Source: Gammaproteobacteria bacterium
GTDB lineage: Bacteria; Pseudomonadota; Gammaproteobacteria; Xanthomonadales; SZUA-36
Length of the DNA stretch: 64,000 nucleotides
Direction: 5' to 3'
NCBI GenBank assembly: GCA_030426265.1
Contig: JAUHYP010000005.1
Coordinates: forward strand, 62,001 to 126,000
This document shows, in pieces, positions 17,652 to 29,885 of the stretch; the stretch's first letter is position 1, and each line of letters opens with the position of its first letter. The notes under the pieces are model-generated. The model had not been told where the DNA came from. It saw only the letters and a list, made by a program, of their open reading frames with translations, and searched no databases. The translations under genes and the position numbers were made by a program.

Positions 17652-18701
17652 TCAGGTCATGGGCCGCCGGGCCGTCACGATCGCCCGGAGCGGGGCCGGA
17701 TGGCCTTCCACGGTGCGGGCCGGATCATCGGGGTCCAGGCAGCGATCCAGGGATTCGAAGCGCATCCAGTCGGTGCTGCGTTGCTCGCGTGTGGTCGTGC
17801 GGTTGAGATCGGCCACCTGCGCCCGGGTGAATCCAGCCGATCGAACGCGTTCGAGCAGATGGTCCACGGTCGGCACTTCGTGCACGTTGCGCATGCGGGC
17901 ATAGCGGCCCTCCGGGTGCAGGGAGCGAGGTCCCTCCACCACCAGGGTTTCCAGCACCAGTTGCCCGCCGGGCCGGGTCCAGGCCCACAGGCGCGCGAGG
18001 TGGTCCATGGGGTCGCGCCGGTGATAGAGCACGCCCAACGAGAACACGGCGTCGAAGCCACCGATGTCCAGGGGCAGGTCGGTGTCGCGCAGGGGCAGGA
18101 CGAAGTTGGGGGACGGGCCGGCGCAGCGCACCTGCGCCAGCCACTGCGCCACGAACAGCACCGTGGGATCGATGCCCACCACGCAGCGGGCGCCGGCGCC
18201 GAGCATGCGCCAGCCGAAATAGCCGTTGCCGCAGCCCACGTCCAGCACGGTCGCGCCGGCCAGGTCGATATGGGGGGCGATGCGCGCCCACTTGAAGTCG
18301 GAGCGCCACTCGGTGTCGATAGGGACGCCGCCCAGGCAGAGCGGGCCCTTGCGCCAGGGATGGAGGGCCATCAGTGCGTTGCGCAGCCGGTCGAAGGCGC
18401 CGGCCGCTTCAGTGCTTTCCCGGGAATGTCCGTTCGCTTCGGCCGGGGGCTCCTGGCCCTGGTCTTCCGGGGCGCCCTCAACCGGCAGACCCAGCCGGGG
18501 CGCCGGGACATCCAGCGCCTGCGCGGCCTCGATGGCCGGAAAGTCTTCGATGGCCGCCAGCCATTGCGGCAGATCGCCATGGTCCACGGCTTCGAGCATG
18601 GCGGTGTTCAGCGCCGCCAGGGCCCCGCCGTCCACGCCGCTGCCGCGCAGGGCCTCCGCCAGGCTGTCCCAGGCCGGGAGTCCGGCAAAGGAGCGGCTCA
18701 T
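17652..18701 (-). CDS. cmoB: tRNA U34 carboxymethyltransferase
   Basis: A 349-residue enzyme that transfers the carboxymethyl group of carboxy-SAM to 5-hydroxyuridine at tRNA position 34, giving cmo5U. Start set at the ATG at 18701 (MSRSFAGLPAW); the longer frame runs into cmoA. Family landmarks: RKGPLCLGGVPIDTEWRSDFKWARI, the SAM motif VLDVGCGNGYFGWRMLGAGA, FSLGVLYHRRDPMDHL, ETLVVEG and RMRNVHEVPTVDHLLE. About 25 residues longer than the E. coli protein because of a linker around residues 95-125 rich in P, E and G. It follows cmoA in the same orientation with an 85-base gap. Confidence 0.96.
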   Translation of the reverse strand: MSRSFAGLPAWDSLAEALRGSGVDGGALAALNTAMLEAVDHGDLPQWLAAIEDFPAIEAAQALDVPAPRLGLPVEGAPEDQGQEPPAEANGHSRESTEAAGAFDRLRNALMALHPWRKGPLCLGGVPIDTEWRSDFKWARIAPHIDLAGATVLDVGCGNGYFGWRMLGAGARCVVGIDPTVLFVAQWLAQVRCAGPSPNFVLPLRDTDLPLDIGGFDAVFSLGVLYHRRDPMDHLARLWAWTRPGGQLVLETLVVEGPRSLHPEGRYARMRNVHEVPTVDHLLERVRSAGFTRAQVADLNRTTTREQRSTDWMRFESLDRCLDPDDPARTVEGHPAPLRAIVTARRPMT

Positions 18702-18786
18702 CGCCTCACCCAGCGATTGAAGGGGTCGTGCGGGACGCCATGGGACCGGATCCCGTGGAGCGCACGGGGCCGGAACGATGAATGAC

Positions 18787-19533
18787 TCACTTCTCCGCCA
18801 GCCAGGCGGTGAAGGCGAAGCACTGGAACCAGCGGGTAGCGCAGGTGAAGCCGGCGGCGTGCAGGCGTTCCAGGTGGCGGGTCTCGGTTTCGGACTTGAG
18901 CACTTCCTCCAGGGCCGAGCGCTTGCGGGCGATCTCCAGGTCGGAGTAGCCCTGCAGGCGTTTGAAGTCCTCGTGCCACTCCGTCTGGCGCAGCTGCACC
19001 TCGGCATCTTCGAAGCGGATCTTTTCTGCGAGCACCAGGGCGCCGCCGGGTTGAAGGCCGTCGGCGATTCGCGCAAGCAAGCGGTCGCGCTCGTCGAGGT
19101 CCAGGAACTGCAGGGTGAAGTTCAGCGCGACGAATGAACTGCCGGACAGGTCGGTGTCACGGATGTCCCCGGTCACGACGTCCACTGGCACGCCACCGTC
19201 CGCGCTGTCCGTGCCCAGTCGCTCGCGCAGGCGGTCGGTCATGGCGGAAGAACTGTCGGTGGCCACGATGCGCACCCCGTCCAGCCCTTCGCGCCCGACC
19301 AATGCCCGGCGCACGGCGAAGCTCACCGCGCCCAGCGAGCAGCCGAGATCGTGCACCGAGGTGCCGGGCTGGACGAAGCGCCGCGCGAGCTGGCCGATCA
19401 TCGGCACGACCAGGGAATAGCCCGGTACCGAGCGGTTGATCATGTCGGGAAAGACGTCCACCACCCGCTCGTCGAAGCGGAAGGAACCGGGACCGGCCTC
19501 GAGCCCCGTGTAGAGCGTGTCGCGGCGCGTCAT
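18787..19533 (-). CDS. cmoA: Carboxy-S-adenosyl-L-methionine synthase
   Basis: A 248-residue enzyme that makes carboxy-SAM from SAM and prephenate for CmoB. The start is the ATG at 19533, giving MTRRDTLYT, which aligns with the E. coli start; 62 codons of open frame upstream are ignored. Conserved blocks: FDERVVDVFPDMINRSVPGY, FVQPGTSVHDLGCSLGAVS, the stretch VVTGDIRDTDL, LNFTLQFLD, GGALVLAEKIRFED and the final AGFTCATRWFQCFAFTAWLA. Length matches the family (E. coli 247). It forms the wobble-modification pair with cmoB. Confidence 0.97.
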   Translation of the reverse strand: MTRRDTLYTGLEAGPGSFRFDERVVDVFPDMINRSVPGYSLVVPMIGQLARRFVQPGTSVHDLGCSLGAVSFAVRRALVGREGLDGVRIVATDSSSAMTDRLRERLGTDSADGGVPVDVVTGDIRDTDLSGSSFVALNFTLQFLDLDERDRLLARIADGLQPGGALVLAEKIRFEDAEVQLRQTEWHEDFKRLQGYSDLEIARKRSALEEVLKSETETRHLERLHAAGFTCATRWFQCFAFTAWLAEK

Positions 19534-19734
19534 GGGGCGCCGCCGGCGGGCTCGAACCGCAGGCCTGAAATGCCGCCCAACGGTGACCTCTGGAGCATTT
19601 TCGGGGTGACCGATTCTGCTAAGCTGGATGCAGGTTTGAAGTGCCTGTGCATGGCTGGAAAGTATGGCACAGGCGGGTTCCGGCGTGCGGGAGACGCCGG
19701 GTTGGGCGTGTGACAACAATGAGGAGGGTGCGCC

Positions 19735-20685
19735 ATGGATTTTCCACTGCTCTGGGCCGTCGTGGTCGTCGTTCTGGCCGTGGTCGTGCTGCGCAAGGCG
19801 GTCATCATCGTCCGCCAGGGCTACGAGTACACCATCGAACGTTTTGGTCGCTACAACAACACCGCTTCACCCGGGTTCCACCTGATCGTGCCCTTCATCA
19901 ACCGCGTGGGCCACAAGGTCATCATGATGGAGCGGGTGCTGGACGTGCCCTCCCAGGAAGTGATCTCGAAGGACAACGCCGTGCTCACGGTGGACGGGGT
20001 GGTGTTCTTCCAGGTGCTGGATGCCGCCAAGGCCGCCTACGAGGTGTTCCGCCTGGAGCATGCCATCCTCAACCTGACCATGACCAACATCCGAACCGTG
20101 CTCGGTTCCATGGACCTGGACGAATCGCTGTCCAAGCGCGACGACATCAACGCGCGCCTGCTGGCGGTGGTCGACGAGGCCACCACGCCCTGGGGCGTGA
20201 AGGTCACGCGCATCGAGATCAAGGACATCAGCCCGCCGATGGACCTCGTCGAGGCCATGGCGCGCCAGATGAAAGCGGAACGTGAAAAGCGCGCCACGGT
20301 GCTCGAGGCCGAGGGCACGCGCCAATCACAGATCCTGCGCGCCGAGGGCGAGAAACAGGCCGCCATCCTGCAGGCCGACGGCCGCAAGGAGGCCGCCTTC
20401 CGCGACGCCGAGGCCCGCGAGCGCCTGGCCGAGGCCGAAGCCCGCGCCACCACGATGGTGTCCAAGGCCATCGACGAGGGCGACGTGCAAGCCGTGAACT
20501 ACTTCGTGGCCCAGAAATACGTGGAGGCCCTGCAGGCCTTCGCCACCGGCCCCAACCAGAAGACCCTGCTGCTGCCGGTGGAAGCCACGGGCGTGCTGGG
20601 CAGCCTGGCCGGCATCACCGAACTGGCCAAGGCGGCGAAGGACAGCGGCGGCGGGCGCTTCCATTCCGGAGGAGGCGCGTCTTGA
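19735..20685 (+). CDS. Stomatin/prohibitin (SPFH, band 7) family membrane protein, QmcA-like
   Basis: A 316-residue protein with an N-terminal membrane anchor ([21 protein letters not shown]), the SPFH domain (~residues 20-190: [63 protein letters not shown]) and a C-terminal coiled coil of alternating charged residues ([20 protein letters not shown]). It ends in a Gly-rich tail. A strong GAGGAGG site precedes the ATG. Members scaffold membrane microdomains and protease complexes. Its partner NfeD is encoded by the overlapping next gene, the usual bacterial pairing. Confidence 0.95.
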   Translation: MDFPLLWAVVVVVLAVVVLRKAVIIVRQGYEYTIERFGRYNNTASPGFHLIVPFINRVGHKVIMMERVLDVPSQEVISKDNAVLTVDGVVFFQVLDAAKAAYEVFRLEHAILNLTMTNIRTVLGSMDLDESLSKRDDINARLLAVVDEATTPWGVKVTRIEIKDISPPMDLVEAMARQMKAEREKRATVLEAEGTRQSQILRAEGEKQAAILQADGRKEAAFRDAEARERLAEAEARATTMVSKAIDEGDVQAVNYFVAQKYVEALQAFATGPNQKTLLLPVEATGVLGSLAGITELAKAAKDSGGGRFHSGGGAS

Positions 20686-21128
20686 ACGGACTGCTCGACC
20701 ACCTGGTGTTCTGGCACTGGTGGATCCTCGCCGGCCTGCTGCTGATCATCGAACTGATGGTGCCCGCCTTCTTCTTCCTGTGGCTGGGCATCGCCGCGGC
20801 CGCCACCGGCTTGCTGGTGCTGGTCTTCCCGGACCAGCCGGTGGCGACGCAACTGGTGATTTTCGCCGTGTTGTCGGTGCTGGCGGTGGTGGCCTGGCGC
20901 CGCTACCGCGAAGTCTCGGTCCCCGAAAGCGACCAGCCCCACCTGAATCGCCGCGGCAGCCAGTACGTCGGGCGTGAGTTCACGCTGGGCGAGGCCATCG
21001 TGAACGGCATCGGCAAGATCGAAGTCGATGATTCCACCTGGCGCGTCCGCGGCCCCAACCTTCCCGCCGGCAGCCAGGTCCGCGTCAAGGGCGTCGACGG
21101 CGTGGTCCTCCTCGTCGAGTCCGCCTGA
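20682..21128 (+). CDS. NfeD family membrane protein
   Basis: A 148-residue protein with three closely spaced membrane segments (about 13-35, 38-55 and 58-70) and a C-terminal OB-fold ([42 protein letters not shown]) that includes the typical LPAGSxVRVxxVDGxxLLV. It starts with TTG at 20682, overlapping the upstream stop as TTGA, with GGAGGAGG seven bases before; no ATG or GTG serves better. It is a short NfeD without the ClpP-like protease domain and is expected to work with the SPFH protein before it. Confidence 0.92.
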   Translation: MNGLLDHLVFWHWWILAGLLLIIELMVPAFFFLWLGIAAAATGLLVLVFPDQPVATQLVIFAVLSVLAVVAWRRYREVSVPESDQPHLNRRGSQYVGREFTLGEAIVNGIGKIEVDDSTWRVRGPNLPAGSQVRVKGVDGVVLLVESA

Positions 21129-21267
21129 CGGGGCCCTCGACCGGGGCCGGACGTGCACGCTTCGGGTCCGAGCCGAACCCAGGGGGTCAGGGTTCGGGGC
21201 GCCAACGAAGCCATCAGGACCAGCGGCTGAATGGGGCCCGGAGTGAGCGGTGGCGCGCGATGGACCG

Positions 21268-21273
21268 TATAAT
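21268..21273 (+). promoter_or_regulatory. -10 element upstream of glyQS
   Basis: TATAAT in the context CCGTATAATGGCGCG, 28 bases before the glyQ ATG. No recognisable -35 hexamer is seen at the expected distance. Confidence 0.5.
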
Positions 21274-21300
21274 GGCGCGTTTCCGTCAGATCGACTGCTC

Positions 21301-22194
21301 ATGCACTTTCAGGACTTCATCAACCGCCTGGTCACCTACTGGGCGGACCAGGGCTGTGTCCACATCCAGCCGCTGGATCTCGAGGTAGGCGCCGGCACCT
21401 TTCACCCCGCGACTTTCCTGCGCGCCATCGGCCCGGAACCCTGGCGTTCCGTGTACGTCCAGCCTTCGCGCCGCCCGACGGACGGGCGCTACGGCAACAA
21501 CCCGAACCGCCTGCAGCACTACTACCAGGTGCAGGTGGTGATGAAACCTTCGCCCGACGACATCCAGGAGCGCTACCTCGGTTCGCTGAAGGCCATCGGC
21601 ATCGACCCGGCCGTGCATGACATCCGCTTTGTCGAGGACAACTGGGAATCCCCGACCCTGGGCGCCTGGGGCCTGGGCTGGGAAGTGTGGCTGAATGGCA
21701 TGGAGGTCACCCAGTTCACCTACTTCCAGCAGGTCGGTGGGCTGGAATGCAAGCCGGTGATGGGCGAGATCACCTATGGTTCCGAGCGCCTGGCGATGTA
21801 CCTGCAGGGCGTGGACAACGTCTTCGACCTGGTCTGGACCGAGTCCGGGGGCCGCAAGATTACCTACGGTGAAGTGTTTCACCAGAACGAAGTGGAGCAA
21901 TCGCGCTACAACTTCGAGGAAGCGGACGTGGACGCGCTGTTCGGCTGGTTCGACAGCTGCGAGTCCGAGGCGCGGCGCCTGGTCGAGCTCGGCCTGCCGC
22001 TGCCCGCCTACGAGCAGGTGCTGAAAGCCTCCCACACCTTCAACCTGCTAGACGCGCGCAAGGCCATCTCGGTCACCGAGCGCCAGCGCTTCATTCTGCG
22101 TGTCCGTGACGTGGCGCGCCGGGTCGCCGAAGCCTATTACGCCTCGCGCGAAGCCCTGGGCTTCCCCGCGCTGGGAGGGTCCGACCATGGCTGA
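21301..22194 (+). CDS. glyQ: Glycine--tRNA ligase alpha subunit
   Basis: A 297-residue class II aminoacyl-tRNA synthetase subunit carrying the catalytic site; it forms an alpha2-beta2 enzyme with GlyS. Start at the ATG at 21301 ([19 protein letters not shown]), matching the family start. Landmarks: [39 protein letters not shown]-like block, [38 protein letters not shown] and [14 protein letters not shown]. Length as usual. Its stop overlaps the glyS start (ATGGCTGA). Confidence 0.98.
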   Translation: MHFQDFINRLVTYWADQGCVHIQPLDLEVGAGTFHPATFLRAIGPEPWRSVYVQPSRRPTDGRYGNNPNRLQHYYQVQVVMKPSPDDIQERYLGSLKAIGIDPAVHDIRFVEDNWESPTLGAWGLGWEVWLNGMEVTQFTYFQQVGGLECKPVMGEITYGSERLAMYLQGVDNVFDLVWTESGGRKITYGEVFHQNEVEQSRYNFEEADVDALFGWFDSCESEARRLVELGLPLPAYEQVLKASHTFNLLDARKAISVTERQRFILRVRDVARRVAEAYYASREALGFPALGGSDHG

Positions 22195-24271
22195 AGCCAA
22201 CCACCGGACACTGCTGGTCGAACTCGGCTGCGAGGAACTGCCTCCGCTGGCGCTGGACGAACTGGCGCACGCCTTCTTCCACGGCGTGTGCGAAGGCCTC
22301 GCGGCCGCCGGTATCGATTTCGACCGGGACGCGAGCCGCTGCCTGTACACACCGCGGCGCATGAGCCTGCTGCTGGCCGGCGTGGCCGACCGCCAGCCCG
22401 ACCGGGTGCTGGAGCGGAAGGGCCCGGCCGTGGCCGCCGCCTTCGACGCCGACGGGAACCCGACCCGGGCCGCGACCGGCTTCGCGTCGTCCGTGGGCAA
22501 GACGGTGGACGAGCTCGATCGCCTCGAGACGGACAAGGGCGAGTGGCTGTACTGCCAGGTGGACGAACCGGGCGCCCCGCTTTCCCAGGTGCTGTTTCCC
22601 CTGCTGCAATCGGCACTGGACCGCCTGCCGGTTCCTCGACCGATGCGCTGGTCGGACCACAGCTTCAGCTTCGTTCGACCCGTTCACTGGCTGGTGGTGT
22701 TGCACGGCGACCAGGTGCTCGACGGCGCGCTCTACGGCTGCACCGCCGCGGCCGTGACCCGCGGGCACCGGATCCATGCGCCAGGCGAGCACGCCCTGGC
22801 GGGCGCCGATGGCTACGTGGAACGCCTGCGCGAGCTGTACGTACAGGTCGACCCTGCCACTCGCCGCGACGCCATCCGGGAGCAGGCCGAGCGCCTCGGT
22901 GCGGCGCTGGGCGGAACGACCCGCATTACCGATGCCCTGCTGAACGAGGTGAACAACCTCGTGGAATGGCCCATTGCCGTGACCTGCGCCTTCGATCCGG
23001 TGTTCCTCGAAGTTCCGGCCGAGGCCCTGGTGGCCAGCATGGAGTCGCACCAGAAGTTCTTCCCCATCCTGGACGCCAAGGGGGCACTGACCGCGGAGTT
23101 CGTGGTCATCGCCAACATCGAGTCGACGAACGTTCCGGCCATGTCCGCCGGATTCGAGCGCGTGATCCGTCCCCGCCTGGCGGACGCCCGCTTTTTCTGG
23201 GAGCAGGACCTCGCCCGGCCCCTCGCCGACTGGTCGAAAACCCTGGACCGCGTCGTCTTTCAGAAGGAATTAGGAACCGTTGGCGACAAATCACGACGGA
23301 TTGCTGAACTTTCGGCAAAGATCGCCGAACTTGTTGGCGAGGACGCCGCAACCGCGCGACGCGCCGGGGAATGCTGCAAGCTGGACCTCGTGAGCGAGAT
23401 GGTCGGTGAATTTCCCGAGTTGCAGGGCACCATGGGCGGCTACTACCTCACCCGGGCCGGTGAGTCGGCCGACGTCGCCGAGGCCGTGAGCGAACACTAT
23501 CGTCCACGCTACGCGGGCGACGCGATTCCCGCGACGCCCACGGGCCGGCTGGTGGCCCTCGCGGACCGGCTGGATACCCTGGTCGGGATTTTCGCGGCCG
23601 GTCTCAAGCCCACCGGCAACAAGGATCCCTTTGCGCTTCGCCGCGCCGCCCTGGGAATCGTGCGCATGCTCGAGGAAGCCGGCCTGGCGGTTTCGCCCGA
23701 GCCATTGCTCACGCTGGCCGCGGAGGGCCTGCGCCAGCAGCTGGAGATCGGAGAAGACGTGTTCACGGATGTGCGCGGCTTCCTGCGCGAACGCCTGCGG
23801 AACCACCTGCTCGACGGCGGCGCGACCACCCGGCAGGTCAACGCGGTGCTGGCGGCCGAGCTGGGTGATCTGCCCGACCTGCGCGCCCGCCTGGCCGCCG
23901 TCGCTGACTTCATGGGCCGTGACGAGGCGGAGGCCCTGGTGGCGGCCAACAAACGTATCGGCAACATCCTGAAGAAGCAGAATGATGGCGTTTCGGGGGA
24001 GATCGATACCGAACTGTTCTCTTTGGACGAAGAACGGCATCTTTTCGAGTCTGTTGAAACCGCCCGGAAGACGGTCGAACCGCTGTTCGTCGAGGGCGCG
24101 TATCAACAGGCGCTGGCCACGCTCGCCGGCCTGCGCGAGCCCGTGGACCGCTATTTCGACAGCGTGATGGTCATGGACGAGGATGCCGCCGTTCGGGCGA
24201 ACCGCCTGGCGCAACTTCAGTCATTGAAGTCGCTGTTCGATCGCGTGGCGGATTTCTCGCAGGCGGACTGA
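22187..24271 (+). CDS. glyS: Glycine--tRNA ligase beta subunit
   Basis: A 694-residue beta subunit that binds tRNA-Gly. Start at the ATG at 22187 ([20 protein letters not shown]), overlapping glyQ by eight bases; the longer open frame upstream lies within glyQ. Landmarks: [32 protein letters not shown], a central HD-like segment with [23 protein letters not shown] and [38 protein letters not shown], then a C-terminal anticodon-binding DALR-like region. Length fits the E. coli subunit (689). No frameshift. Confidence 0.98.
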   Translation: MAEANHRTLLVELGCEELPPLALDELAHAFFHGVCEGLAAAGIDFDRDASRCLYTPRRMSLLLAGVADRQPDRVLERKGPAVAAAFDADGNPTRAATGFASSVGKTVDELDRLETDKGEWLYCQVDEPGAPLSQVLFPLLQSALDRLPVPRPMRWSDHSFSFVRPVHWLVVLHGDQVLDGALYGCTAAAVTRGHRIHAPGEHALAGADGYVERLRELYVQVDPATRRDAIREQAERLGAALGGTTRITDALLNEVNNLVEWPIAVTCAFDPVFLEVPAEALVASMESHQKFFPILDAKGALTAEFVVIANIESTNVPAMSAGFERVIRPRLADARFFWEQDLARPLADWSKTLDRVVFQKELGTVGDKSRRIAELSAKIAELVGEDAATARRAGECCKLDLVSEMVGEFPELQGTMGGYYLTRAGESADVAEAVSEHYRPRYAGDAIPATPTGRLVALADRLDTLVGIFAAGLKPTGNKDPFALRRAALGIVRMLEEAGLAVSPEPLLTLAAEGLRQQLEIGEDVFTDVRGFLRERLRNHLLDGGATTRQVNAVLAAELGDLPDLRARLAAVADFMGRDEAEALVAANKRIGNILKKQNDGVSGEIDTELFSLDEERHLFESVETARKTVEPLFVEGAYQQALATLAGLREPVDRYFDSVMVMDEDAAVRANRLAQLQSLKSLFDRVADFSQAD

Positions 24272-24284
24272 GCGGAACCGGGCC

Positions 24285-27265
<2,981 letters not shown>

Positions 27266-27268
27266 TCA

Positions 27269-27274
27269 GTATAC
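27269..27274 (-). promoter_or_regulatory. Possible -10 element of the gyrB promoter
   Basis: On the minus strand TATACT lies about 100 bases upstream of the gyrB ATG. A TTGACC lies 11 bases before it, too close for a -35; the hexamer at 17 bases (AGGACT) is poor. Moderate guess only. Confidence 0.35.
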
Positions 27275-27403
27275 CGAATTTTGGGGTCAAAGTCCTGATT
27301 TCAAGCGCTTTTCGGGAGGGTTGGGCAAAGGGCGTTCCGGACGATCCAGGGGTTGGTGATGCTAAGTTCGGCCCTGTAAGCCTCTGTCCGGACGCTGACC
27401 CCC

Positions 27404-28495
27404 TCAGGCCCCGGCGCTGGGCATACTGCCCTCACCCACCACCCCGTGTTTCACGTGAAACATCAACGCCTGACCGGTCTCAACGAACGCATACGGCCCC
27501 TGCTCCACGCCGGTGATGAACAACTGCGCCCCCAGCGCCAGACCGGCGTTGACGACCCGCTCCAGGTGCTCGTGGTCGAATTCGGACGCCAGGTCGTCCA
27601 GCAGCAACACCGGGGAACGTCCATCGTCCGCGAACAGTTCGGCCTGGGCCAGCAGCATCGCGGCAGCCAGGAGCTTCTGTTCTCCACGCGAGAGCCGATC
27701 ACGAACGGCGCGCTCACCAACCCTCAGGGACAGGTCTGCGCGGTGCGGCCCCCGGGACGTGAGTCCCTGCTCCAGGTCACGCTCCATGCCGGATTCCAGG
27801 GCCTCTGCCAGACTGCCTTCCTTCCACCCAGCAACATAGTCGAGGGTCAGCGCACCGAGTTCGGGGCTCATCGCCTCGACGTATGACGCTACCACGCGCG
27901 CCAGGCGCTCCGTGACCGCAACCCGCTGCTCGTGAATGATCATGCCCAGGCCAACCAGTTGGGGATCCAGGCTCTGCACCAGGGCCCGGTCGCCCGTCCG
28001 AAGCGCGGCATTACGCTGTTTCAGTGCCCGGGAATATCGGCGCCAGGCATCGAGAAAGCCAGGTTTCACGTGAAACACCGCCCAATCGAGGTATTTCCTT
28101 CGCCCGTCGGGCGCGCCGCTCACGAGCTGATGGCTGGTGGGTTCCATCAGGACGATGGGAAAGAAGCCCGCGGCATCACTCAACTGTTGCAGGGGCTGGC
28201 CATCGACGCGGCCACGCCATTCGCTGCGTTCGCGTTCCACGCCGACCCGGTGGCTCGCACCCTCCCCGTCCTGGATGTCAACGACAACCCGGAGCCAGGC
28301 TTCGTTCGGGCCGATCAGCGGTGCGATGCCGCCCGAGCGGAAACTTCGGCCTTTGGCCAGGACCAGGAGGGATTCCAGGACAGAGGTCTTCCCGGCCCCG
28401 TTGTCACCGTGGAGCAGGTTCAGGGCGGGGCCGGGCTGCAGGCGGACCGAAGCCAGGTTGCGGAAATTCTCGATGGTCAGCGCGGTTACCCGCAT
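27404..28495 (-). CDS. recF: DNA replication and repair protein RecF
   Basis: A 363-residue SMC-like ATPase that loads RecA at gaps with RecO and RecR. Walker A is HGDNGAGKTS (about 29-38), signature region LSRGEQKLLAAAML and Walker B PVLLLDDLASEFD near the C-terminus. Its DNA contains two ParB-type parS palindromes, which are translated as FHVKH and FHVKP. It lies 58 bases after dnaN and about 240 bases before gyrB, the conserved order around oriC. Confidence 0.97.
   Translation of the reverse strand: MRVTALTIENFRNLASVRLQPGPALNLLHGDNGAGKTSVLESLLVLAKGRSFRSGGIAPLIGPNEAWLRVVVDIQDGEGASHRVGVERERSEWRGRVDGQPLQQLSDAAGFFPIVLMEPTSHQLVSGAPDGRRKYLDWAVFHVKPGFLDAWRRYSRALKQRNAALRTGDRALVQSLDPQLVGLGMIIHEQRVAVTERLARVVASYVEAMSPELGALTLDYVAGWKEGSLAEALESGMERDLEQGLTSRGPHRADLSLRVGERAVRDRLSRGEQKLLAAAMLLAQAELFADDGRSPVLLLDDLASEFDHEHLERVVNAGLALGAQLFITGVEQGPYAFVETGQALMFHVKHGVVGEGSMPSAGA
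27447..27462. promoter_or_regulatory. parS: parS centromere site (exact 16-bp palindrome) inside recF
   Basis: TGTTTCACGTGAAACA, a perfect palindrome identical to the bacterial chromosomal parS consensus bound by ParB. It lies in the last codons of recF, about 2.3 kb from the dnaA-dnaN interval, within the expected distance of an origin. A second site lies 615 bases away in the same gene. Confidence 0.9.
28062..28077. promoter_or_regulatory. parS: parS centromere site (one mismatch) inside recF
   Basis: GGTTTCACGTGAAACA, with the 14-bp core GTTTCACGTGAAAC perfect and only the first outer base differing from consensus. Located mid-recF. With the site at 27447 it forms a pair suited to ParB loading near the origin. 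Confidence 0.85.
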
Positions 28496-28553
28496 GCGAG
28501 CGGTTCCCGCGCTGACCGAGATTGGGGCTTACAGAATGGGGGGACGCGCCGAA

Positions 28554-29654
28554 TCAGAGCTTCAGCGGCATGACCACGTGGCGATTGAGGTCCGAATCCG
28601 GGGCAGAGACCAGGCAGCTGCTGTTGGGATCCTTCAGCTCCATGGACACCTGGTCGGTATCCAGCGCCATCAGGGCGTCGAGCAGGTACGTGACGTTGAA
28701 GCCCACGGCCAGTGAATCGAAGTTCAGCTCCACCTCGATCTCTTCCACGGCCTCTTCGTGCTGGGGGTTGTGGGCGATGATTTTCAACATGTTGCCGTTG
28801 GCTTCCAGGCGAACGCCCTTGTACTTCTCGTTCGAGAGGATGGCCGCACGCTGCAGGGCGTCGGTGAACAGGGCCCGGTCGGCCAGGATCTGCTTGTCGG
28901 CGCCCGCGGGGATCACTGCTTCGTAGTCCGGGAACCGGCCGTCGATCAGCTTGGAGGTAAACCGGGTACCGGCCTTGGCCAGCCGGACGTGGCTGCGCCC
29001 CAGGGCCAGGGTGGCCTCGTCGTCGCTGTCCGCCATCATGCGGGCCAGTTCCAGCACGCCCTTGCGCGGCACGATCAGCTGCCGATCGCCTTTCACGTCG
29101 ACGGTGTCTTCGTAATCACAGACCGCCAGGCGATGCCCGTCCGTCGCCACCACGCGCAAGCGGCCGCCGTTGAAGTCGAACAGCATGCCGTTGAGGTAGT
29201 AGCGCACGTCCTGGTTGGCCATGGCGAAGGCCGTCTTGTCGATCAGGCGCTTCAGGGACCGTTCCGGGAGGACCACCTCGTCCAGGGTCTCCACCTGGTC
29301 GGTGGCCGGAAACTCGGCGGCGGGCAGGGTCGACAGGGTGTACCGGCTCTTGCCGGCCAGCAGTGTCGCCTTCTCGTCTGCGACCGCCAGGTCGATGGTG
29401 GCGCCATCGGGCAAGGCCTTTACGATGTCGACCAACTTACGTGCAGGAACGGTGATCTCACCCTCCTGCTTGATGTCCGCGGCGACCGATCCCACCAGTT
29501 CCACTTCCATGTCGGTACCGGTGACCGACAGGGTTCCGTCCCTGGCGACCAGCAGGAAGTTCGCGAGCACGGGAAGGGTCTGGCGTCGTTCGACCACCCC
29601 GACGACCTGGGAGAGGGGCTGGAGGAAGACTTCGCGCTGAATTCTGAATTTCAT
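28554..29654 (-). CDS. dnaN: DNA polymerase III subunit beta (sliding clamp)
   Basis: A 366-residue clamp protein made of three similar domains; it tethers DNA polymerase III to the template. Landmarks: REVFLQPLSQVVGVVERRQTLPVLANFLL at the N-terminus, ITVPARKLVDIVKALPDGA, RYYLNGMLFD, VATDGHRLAV, and the C-terminal DPNSSCLVSAPDSDLNRHVVMPLKL. Length equals E. coli DnaN. It follows dnaA after a 231-base interval that looks like oriC and precedes recF. Confidence 0.98.
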   Translation of the reverse strand: MKFRIQREVFLQPLSQVVGVVERRQTLPVLANFLLVARDGTLSVTGTDMEVELVGSVAADIKQEGEITVPARKLVDIVKALPDGATIDLAVADEKATLLAGKSRYTLSTLPAAEFPATDQVETLDEVVLPERSLKRLIDKTAFAMANQDVRYYLNGMLFDFNGGRLRVVATDGHRLAVCDYEDTVDVKGDRQLIVPRKGVLELARMMADSDDEATLALGRSHVRLAKAGTRFTSKLIDGRFPDYEAVIPAGADKQILADRALFTDALQRAAILSNEKYKGVRLEANGNMLKIIAHNPQHEEAVEEIEVELNFDSLAVGFNVTYLLDALMALDTDQVSMELKDPNSSCLVSAPDSDLNRHVVMPLKL

Positions 29655-29885
29655 CGACGTTCCCTTGTTTACGATTCTTCTAAATTATGAAAAGCAGTAA
29701 CAATAAGTGCTGTGCGTAAGCCGATCAACCCATTTATTCCTTTATAAATCAATGCCTTGAGGCATCAAATAGCTGTGCGCATGGAGCGCGCAAGCTGTGG
29801 ATGAATTGTGGGTATCCGGTGCTGCGAAATCCATCCATAGCTTGTCCACAGCTTTCCCGGCGCCTTGTTCCTCACCTTGTGCACA
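29655..29885. other. oriC: Candidate chromosomal origin (oriC) between dnaA and dnaN
   Basis: The stretch is much richer in A+T than its surroundings, above all 29671-29775 (runs such as TAAATTATGAAAAG and TTTATTCCTTTATAAATCAA). It holds DnaA-box-like 9-mers with one mismatch to TTATCCACA: 29711-29719 and 29796-29804 (both as the complement) and TTGTCCACA at 29842-29850; TTGTGCACA at 29877-29885 is weaker. A perfect ATGCCT/AGGCAT repeat with a two-base spacer lies at 29752-29765. Position between dnaA and dnaN, as known for Xanthomonadales, supports oriC, but no perfect DnaA box is inside. It also contains the dnaN leader. Confidence 0.6.

Noticed and set aside
21129-21300. T-box or other riboswitch before glyQS
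   Set aside because: Only a weak GGCCC/GGGCC hairpin and a -10 box are visible; no T-box or glycine-aptamer signature was found.
28574-28584. CCACGTGG core in dnaN as a third parS
   Set aside because: Only the inner eight bases are palindromic; flanks do not fit the consensus.
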